Below are positions 57,630 through 64,000 of a DNA stretch of 64,000 nucleotides, piece after piece. Positions within the stretch are counted from its first letter, which is position 1; each line of letters begins with the position of its first letter. Origin of the DNA: Gari tellinella. Lineage: Eukaryota; Mollusca; Bivalvia; Cardiida; Psammobiidae. The notes below the pieces were generated by a model, which saw only the letters and a program-made list of their open reading frames with translations, was not told where the DNA came from and ran no database searches. The stretch spans positions 20,656,189 to 20,720,188 of the forward strand of contig OV277869.1 in assembly GCA_922989275.2 (NCBI GenBank), given 5' to 3'. Both the position numbers and the translations under genes were made by a program.

Positions 57630-57815
57630 TGTTATAATTTTTAGGTGTCAAATTCAAGGATACAAACTCTATCTTATATACATGTATACAGCTTTATGAG
57701 ACAATAATAATAATGATAATAGTAATAATAATAATTATCTTTAAGTATCAACTTCAATGATACAAACTCGATCTTATATATACAGCTTTATAAGACAATA
57801 ATAATAATAATCTAC
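57630..57815. repeat. (AAT)n-linked duplication
   Basis: TACAAACTCTATCTTATATA and its variant recur at 57661 and 57761, each followed by an AGACAATAATAAT run. Confidence 0.65.
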
Positions 57816-58582
57816 ATCCCATCCCATATTTTTCACGCTTGGATCTAACTCATCCATGGATCTAACAAGACACACACATTTTTTGGGCCTTGCGGTCGTA
57901 ATGGTAAAAGCAAAATGCTTTATCTTTTAGTTTGAAAAGAGTTTGCTCAAAGCCTGTTGCATCATCTGTTCAATAACATCAAATTGAAATAATGGCTATG
58001 CTGTTTTTCTTCAATTATTGGACAGCATTGTAACCAAGAAAATGTTGCTTGTCACTTCCAAACAGTTATTCATACGAGCACAGTTTCAAACCTTCAAAAT
58101 GCATAGAGTTGTTAAGATTTGAGACATTAAGACAAACTTATAATTTAGTCAAGATGGCCAATAGCTATTGACTCCATGGCATTGACATTGAAAAGATCAG
58201 ATTGAAATTTAATAATGAAACAGAAAAGAAGATGCATGCCTGTAATCAGTAATGTGTTACTACAGGCATCTTTACTGTTTCATGATTAAAATCTAGTCAG
58301 TCATTCCTCACCCTAGTTAAATTATGAAATTGTTCTTATAAAAGTTCTAATTTTGTTTTTTAATTTTCACTTTTGCATCCTTTAGAGCTCTTAAATTTAT
58401 CACAGGAGGGCCCACAAAATACCTTCAAAAATGCTGAAAATGCCATTTTTTTATGGGGGCTTTGCCCCCTGTTACCCCCACCAGGGCGTTGCCCTTGGAA
58501 CCCATTCGGGGCCTTGCCGGCCCCCGAAACCCCCGGCCAAATTATTTTCAGCCCCTCAGCTGTCAGGCTAATCACACCCCTG

Positions 58583-58642
58583 ACTAGAGATAATCTTCAG
58601 GCTCTTGGCCCCCTAGTGGCTGCTCAGAATATTATTCACTAA
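58583..58642 (+). pseudogene. DIRS tyrosine recombinase, C-terminal end beyond the insertion
   Basis: After the duplicated ACTAG, the frame reads the conserved DIRS terminus ALGPLVAAQ and stops at 58640-58642. It continues the reading left off at 55887. Confidence 0.82.
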
Positions 58643-58806
58643 TATCTCTGTTCTAACCTTTGCTATCCTCTTTTCTTGGCGACTGGAATACACAGTTATC
58701 GTTTAAGAAATCCAGCTAGCTTATGCTACCTGAAGAGGATGCCGTCTGACAGTACTTAGGTGAGTACATGATGTTAATTATTACCTTCCCACCTTTCTAC
58801 GAAGTC

Positions 58807-58902
58807 AGCAAGATTCATAGCAGGTAAGGTATTTTTGCTAATAAAATATAGTTTTTATAGTAAAACTCATTTTAATTAGAAAATACTTACCTGCTATGAA
58901 TT
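58807..58902 (+). repeat. DIRS internal complementary region
   Basis: The left half (AGGTATTTTTGCTAATAAAA) is the inverse of the element's left tip; the right half (TAGTAAAACTCATTTTAATT) is the inverse of the right tip. The two meet near 58845. This is the circle-junction template of DIRS replication. Confidence 0.88.
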
Positions 58903-58960
58903 GGAGTCCCACCTCCCACCCCGCTTATCTTTTCTTGTGACTATTTTTTCTTCTTAATTG

Positions 58961-59163
58961 GGAAAAACCACGAGGTTTAATGCAAGCCTCTATATGATTA
59001 AGCGGACAGCCGTGGTGCGGGCGTATATGCGGTGCTATACTAGGGTAGCTCAGGTGGACTTCGCTTTTTCTGGTAAAGTAGTAGTACTAATAACCGATAG
59101 CAAGATTCATAGCAGGTAAGTATTTTCTAATTAAAATAAGTTTTACTATAAAAACTATATTTT
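58961..59163 (+). repeat. DIRS right inverted terminal repeat
   Basis: Inverse of the left repeat from GTTTAATGCAAGCC to CATAGCAGGTAAG, then a tip of its own (AATAAGTTTTACTATAAAAA) that is complemented in the internal region. Confidence 0.9.
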
Positions 59164-59434
59164 GTTTATATGGTTCCAGTCTGTTGCATATGTAGGTCAC
59201 AGGAGCTAAAAATAGATTTTTTCAATGGAATCTTAAAAAAAAATTCTTGTCTAAAACCCTAGTACCCTGATCTTAGATATTTGGCACATAGCATCATCTA
59301 CAAGTACTCTATCAAGATTGTTCAAATTTAATAATGCCCCTCGGGTAAAAAATGACCCTGTCCTGGGCATAAATCATTATCGCCATTTTGTCAGCTATTC
59401 TCAGGTGAGCGAAATATGCCCCATGGGGCTCTTG

Positions 59435-59924
59435 TAATATATGTAGGCCTATATTGATCTAACTTATCAAGTAGCAATTATGCAGTTCGTATCAACAGGC
59501 AATGCTAACACTAGTAATAGAAATGCTCTTTTTTTCACGGAAAATACTATTTTCACCATATTGCCAGGTCCCTTCTTTGAATTGGGAACGAGTCCTGTTC
59601 CAATTGGGAACGGGTCCTGTCCCAATTTGGAACGGGTCCTTTCCTGGGTACCGTCCAAAGAAGGAAAAAAAACGCTGGGGTTTTATGCGGGAATGCTCTT
59701 CTATGGAGGAAAGGGTTAAAACAATTTTCTGTCTTCAATCAAAACATTTTGTGATCAAGCTCCCAGACAACCACGCTATTTTGTCAATCGGAATACCTCG
59801 CCGATTTCTGCTATATAGTCTTTAACGGAACACTGAGAAGATGCCACGATTGGAATCAAGCTTTTTGAGGAGTCTGACTGATATAAACACTGGACATGAC
59901 GTGAATAGATTCTTTTCTCTTTTT
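59435..59924. repeat. Unassigned sequence with a 23-bp tandem repeat
   Basis: AATTGGGAACGGGTCCTGT and variants repeat three times at 59577-59645, each with a GGAAC..GTTCC-like dyad. A fragment of a MITE end (GGAGGAAAGGGTTAA) follows at 59705. Confidence 0.6.
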
Positions 59925-60331
59925 AGCTCACCTGAGGTAGCTCAGGGTGAGCTTTTGCAATCCTTGAATGTCCGTTGTTCGTCGTCCGTCGTCAACAATT
60001 TTAGTGTTTACACTCTAGAGGCCACAATTTTAATCCAATCTTTCTGTAACTTGCTCAGATTGTATATTACCATAAGAGTTCGAATGAGTTCGATTATGGT
60101 TGAAATCGGATTATTAGGTCAAGAGTTATCTACCTTTGAATTGCTGAAAATGCAATATTTAATGGTGTTTACACTTTAGAGGCCACAATTTTTAGCTCAC
60201 CTGAGCTAGCTCAGGGTGAGCTTTTGCAATACTTGAATGTCTGTTGTGCGTCGTGCGGCGTCAACAATTTTGGTGTTTACACTCTAGAGGCCACAATATT
60301 TATTCAATCTTTCTCAAACTTGCTCAGATTG

Positions 60332-61309
60332 CAGGGTTCGACATTAACTTTTTTTTTCACTAGACATTCGGTCTTGTAGCCTGCAAACATTACTAGACCA
60401 GACCAAAAAGTTGGTAGACCAAACAGAAACAACTGAATCTTTGGTTAACTTTTTTTGCTTTTCATAGCGTGTCTCTGGCTCCGCCGTAGCTGTACTCACC
60501 CTTTTCTCTTCCTTTTCCTTACCACTAAAACCGAAGCTGAATAAATATGACATGATTTGACGTTTCGATGTACACAAACAAAAAAGCGTTCGCTCAATGT
60601 CGTACTTATGCTTCGCAGAAAAATGGTTATTTTCGTTAACAAAAACAAATTATATATCAGAACTTGGATTGATTTCGGTTTCGCATATAAAAAATGATAC
60701 AAAATTGTGTTTTAGGTGAAATAATTACATTGTAGATACTTACGACAATCATGGTATTGAAAAGCGTTGGAAAGTGTAATATCCAGTGACTACCGAGAAA
60801 TATCGGTTCGCAGAATTAATTGTCATTTTCAATCCCAAAAACTGAGACTGCAGTTACCTTTTCGGATATTGTATCTTTCTAATTAAAAATGATAAATTCT
60901 AAAAACATTCAAAACGTAACTGTTAACAACACAATCAGGTGTTTTAAGTAGAACGCGAGATGATCAATTAATAACACCGATATTTTTCGTAACTGAACCG
61001 GATTTTACTCTTCGCCCTCGTTACTGACTACTACTAATTTTAGAACAAGGATTTCCCGACTGCGAGTTTTATTTAGATGCGGAAACAGTTTTGAGGTCTG
61101 AACAACCTGCTTGTCTGAAACCACAGTGGCGAACTTGGCAGGATTTTTAGCTTGAACATAATGATGTCCTTTTCTAAATGCGTGAATTAAAAAATATCAT
61201 CCTCAGATTTTAACTAGACCATTCGGGTTAGTAACTGCGAGGGATCACTAGACCGAACATCGCCATTACTAGTGAATGTCTATCGGACGTAGGCCAATGT
61301 CGAACCCTG
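60332..61309. mobile_element. hAT-like TIR element, 5-bp TSD (D)
   Basis: CAGGGTTCGACATT and its inverse at the ends; GATTG on both sides (60327-60331 and 61310-61314). The unbroken target CTCAGATTGTATATGACC is present in adjacent units. Inner arms share CACTAGACATTCGGTC-like text with ACTAGTGAATGTC. Non-coding. Confidence 0.85.
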
Positions 61310-62289
61310 GATTGTATATTACCATAAGAGTTCGGATGAGTTTGATAATGGTTGAAATCGAACCAATAGGTCAAGAGTTTATCTACCTTTGAATTGCTGA
61401 CAATGCCATATTTAACAGTGTTTACACTCTAGAGGCCACCATATTTATGCAATCTTTCTCAAACTTGCTCAGATTGTAAACTACTATAAGAGTTCGGATA
61501 AGTATGATTATGGTTGAAATTAGACAAATTGATCAAGAGTTATCAACCTTTGAATTGCTGAAAATGCCATAATTAACAGTTTTTACACTCTAGAGGTCAC
61601 AATATTTATCCAATCTTTCTCAAACTTGCTCAGATTGTTTATTACCATAAGAGTTTGGATGAGTTCAATTATGGTTGAAATCGAACCAATAGGTCAATAG
61701 AAATCTACCTTTGAATTGCTGAAAATGCCATATTTAACAGTGTTTATACTCTAGAGGCCACAATATTTATTCAATCTTTCTCATACTTGCTCAGATTGTA
61801 TATTACTATAAGAGTTCGAATGATTTCGATTATTGTTGAAATCACACCAATAGGTCAAGAGTTATCTACCTTTGAATTGCTGAAAATGCCGTATTTAACA
61901 GTGTTTACACTCTAGAGGCCACAATATTTATCAAATCTTTCTCAAACTTGCCTAGATTGTACATGACCATAAGAGTTCGAATAAGTGCAATTATGGTTGA
62001 GATCAGACCTATAGGTCAAGAGTTATTTGCCCTTGAATTGCTGAAAATGCCATAAATTACACTGTTGACAGTTTTCAAACGATTTTGATTACCGGTGTCA
62101 GATCAAAGGACCCCGTAAAAAATGGACCCGTGGGTCCATTTTTGATAGCGAAATATGGACCCCCCCTGTAAATTTTGGACCCCCCCCCCCCCCAATAAAA
62201 GTTGGTAATGCTTCTCCCTAATGCAAAATATTTATTACTCCTATCTTGAGGTTGTTATGCCCATAAAAAAATTAAATAAAAAAAAAAAA

Positions 62290-63115
62290 AAAAAAATTGT
62301 TGGAGAGGGGGTCCAAATTTGATGACTTATGGTTGTTTGTTGAAAAGGGAGGGGGGTCCAATTTTTACGCCATCAAATTTGGAAACACCCCCCCCCCCCC
62401 CCCCCACCCAACCAAAATAATTTTCTGTGCATAGTAACTTAAGAAAAGGAGTAAAACATTACTTAAACAAAACAACTAATGGAAAAAAATAAAAATTGAT
62501 GTGTAAATCAAATGACTTATGGTTGGGTGTTGAAAAGGGAGGGGGGGGGGGGGGGGGGGGGGGGGGTCCAATTTTTACGCCATCAAATTTGGCCCCCCCC
62601 CCCCCCCCCTTCTCCAACCAAAATAATTTGCTGGGCATAGTTACTTCAGGAAATGAGTAAAACATTACTTAAACAAAACAACTAATGGAAAAGAATTAAA
62701 ATTGATGTGTAAATCAAATGACTTATGGTTGGGTGTTGAAAAGGGAGGGGGGTCCAATTTTTACGCCATCAAATTTGGACCCTCCTCTCCAATTGCAATA
62801 ATTTGCAGCGCATAGTAACCTCAGATTAGGAGAAAAACATCACTAAAACTTAACAAGTAATGGAAAAGAATTAAAGTTGATGTGGAAATCAAATTACTTA
62901 TGGTTGGGTGTTGAAAAGGGAGGGGGGTCCATTTTTTACGCCATCAAATTTGGGAAACCCCCCCCCCCCCTCTCCAACCAAAATAATTTGCAGGGCATAG
63001 TAACTTCAGGAAAGGGAAAAAACATTACTTAAACAAAACAAATAATGGGAAAGAATTAAAATTGATGTGAATATCAAATGACTAATGGTTGGGTGTTGCC
63101 AAGGGAGGGGGGGGG
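62290..63115. repeat. Variable tandem array with G and C homopolymers
   Basis: Units start at GATGACTTATGGTTG (62321), 62511, 62717, 62892 and 63077, giving spacings of 190, 206, 175 and 185. Each has GAAAAGGGAGG with a G run, GGTCCAATTTTTACGCC and a C run; homopolymer length causes most of the spacing change. Confidence 0.85.
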
Positions 63116-63120
63116 GGTCC

Positions 63121-63825
63121 AATTAAATTAAGGGCGTAAAAAGGCATATTTATTGGATACTGGGTTAAGCTACCATCTTCTAGGATACATAAAATATTTC
63201 TTATACAGTAAATGTTTGTGACTGTATAAAATGGAAATATTTTCTTCAATGTAGGAATACATTGTACAAAATGGAACTACTTTCTTCAGTGGAAGAATAA
63301 ATTAAGGGCATAAAAAGGCATATTTATTGGGTAATTGGTTAAGCTACCATCTTCTAGGATACATAAAATATTTCCTGTACAGTAAATGTTTGTGACTGTA
63401 TAAAATGGAATTATTTTCTTCAATGTAAGAATACATTGTACAAAATGGAACTACTTTCTTCAGTGGAAGAATAATTTAAGGGCGTAAATAGGCATTTTTA
63501 TTGGGTAATGGGTTAAGCTACCATCTTCTAGGATACATAAAATATTTCCTATGCAGTAAATGTTTGTGACTGTATAAAATGGAAATATTTTCTTCAATGT
63601 AGGAATACATGGTACAAAAAGGAACTACTTTCTTCAGTGGAAGAATAAATTAAGGGCGTAAAAAGGTATATTTATTTGGTAATTGGTAAAGCTACCATCT
63701 TCTAGGATACACGAAATATTTCCTATACAGTAAATGTTTGTGACTGAATAAATTGGAATTATTTTCTTCAGTAGAAGAATAAATTAAGGGCGTAAAAAGG
63801 CATATTTATTGAGTAATGGGTTAAA
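63121..63825. repeat. Exact-period tandem array, 174-bp unit, about four copies
   Basis: AAGCTACCATCTTCTAGGAT starts at 63167, 63341 and 63515, and a one-base variant at 63689: three spacings of exactly 174. Each unit contains GGGCGTAAAAAGGCAT and ATTGGGTAATGGGTTAA, the tip of the foldback MITE family, so the array seems to have grown from a MITE end. Confidence 0.9.
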
Positions 63826-64000
63826 ATATTCATTGGTTTCTTGTTTCTTAACTTTTTATTATGTTTTTTTATCATTCTAAATTTTTGCAATGGGGGGTCC
63901 ATTTTTTATAGGGGGGGTCCAAATTTGATATGACACCTGTATACTTGCAAGCAAAGTATATAGCTATAAGTTCTCGAAGGAGTACAATTATTGTTGAATC

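Larger units (their letters stand above)
55888..58582. mobile_element. hAT-like TIR element, 5-bp TSD, inside the recombinase gene (C)
   Basis: CAGGCCTGTGATTTTTCCGC at the left pairs with AATCACACCCCTG at the right. ACTAG flanks both ends (55883-55887 and 58583-58587). The recombinase reading continues exactly across after removing the element and one duplication copy. Subterminal CCGCGGATCCGCGG palindromes are at the left and GGGGGCTTTGCCCCC-type hairpins at the right. No transposase. Confidence 0.88.
49774..59163 (+). mobile_element. DIRS-type tyrosine-recombinase retroelement, structurally complete, inactive
   Basis: Inverted terminal repeats, gag-like ORF, RT/RNase H, tyrosine recombinase and an internal complementary region occur in the DIRS order. 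The element sits in a B-family pearl core at TATTTTGTT, which is uninterrupted in the related copy at 41286; no target duplication beyond the shared TATTTT is visible, as expected for recombinase-mediated insertion. It carries an internal pearl-like insertion (50031-51238) and a hAT-like insertion (55888-58582). Without these it is about 5.5 kb, a normal DIRS size. Confidence 0.9.
47328..59434 (+). mobile_element. Pearl/HINE-like element B, copy 3, split by two large insertions
   Basis: Header AGCTCACTTGAGCC at 47328; the core resumes at about 48994 (AATTGCTTCAAATGACATC) and again at 59164 (TATGGTTCCAGTC). The terminus GCCCCATGGGGCTCTTG is at 59418-59434. The missing joins are both present uninterrupted in the copy at 40183, which proves that 47391-48993 and 49774-59163 are later insertions. 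Confidence 0.8.
62092..63939. mobile_element. TIR element flanked by TA, rich in G/C runs
   Basis: CCGGTGTCAGATCAAA at the left and TTTGATATGACACCTG at the right are inverse. TA lies on both sides (62090-62091 and 63940-63941), and the unbroken site GATTTTGATTATACTTG occurs at 50941. A TA duplication is typical of Tc1/mariner-type elements. The interior is two tandem arrays; no transposase. Confidence 0.8.
59925..64000 (+). mobile_element. Pearl-like element C, copy 3, with nested insertions (3' end outside window)
   Basis: Header AGCTCACCTGAGGTAGCTC at 59925, a second header at 60195 where another copy enters or the head is duplicated, then ~160-170-bp units with ACACTCTAGAGGCCAC to 62090. 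Core tail text resumes at 63942 (ACTTGCAAGCAAAGTATATAG) and runs off the window. Confidence 0.78.

Noticed and set aside
62459..62665. Minus-strand ORF with a proline run
   Set aside because: Translation of a G homopolymer in the tandem array.

Overview
This window is AT-rich metazoan DNA that is almost entirely transposable elements, with no clear host gene. The short tandem-core elements headed by AGCTCACCTGAGC look like the pearl/HINE-type elements of bivalve molluscs. Together with a Ty3/gypsy element, a DIRS element and many TIR elements, they suggest a bivalve or a similar marine invertebrate. This is an inference from repeat style, not a species identification.

Layout. 1-6748: 3' part of a plus-strand Ty3/gypsy LTR retrotransposon. 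Its pol (RT, RNase H, integrase) is split by one in-frame TAG and ends in a PHD finger. A third ORF in the env position carries a TatD-type metal-dependent nuclease domain with all its metal ligands. A polypurine tract and a 290-bp LTR follow. 6930-7987: decayed small ORFs resembling Polinton/Maverick-type structural genes. 8-32 kb: nested non-autonomous DNA transposons. Several have TIRs built from short tandem motifs, and exact target-site duplications (TSDs) of 5, 6, 8 or 9 bp are readable. 32.6-41.6 kb: pearl/HINE-like elements of two families, with nested foldback MITEs. 41.9-59.4 kb: insertions up to four or five levels deep. The largest is a complete but inactivated DIRS retroelement (49774-59163) with inverted terminal repeats, an internal complementary region, gag, RT/RNase H and tyrosine recombinase; the recombinase gene is interrupted by a 2.7-kb hAT-like element. 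59.9-64 kb: another pearl-like element, broken by a hAT-like element and by a TA-flanked TIR element that holds an exact 174-bp tandem array.

How the parts relate. The gypsy ORFs would act together in reverse transcription and integration; PHD and TatD are unusual accessories. The DIRS genes would work by RT plus tyrosine-recombinase integration, but lost residues and stops make this copy dead. Everything else is non-autonomous and would need enzymes encoded elsewhere. In many places the interrupted repeat has an uninterrupted relative in the same window, so insertion sites and relative ages can be read directly.
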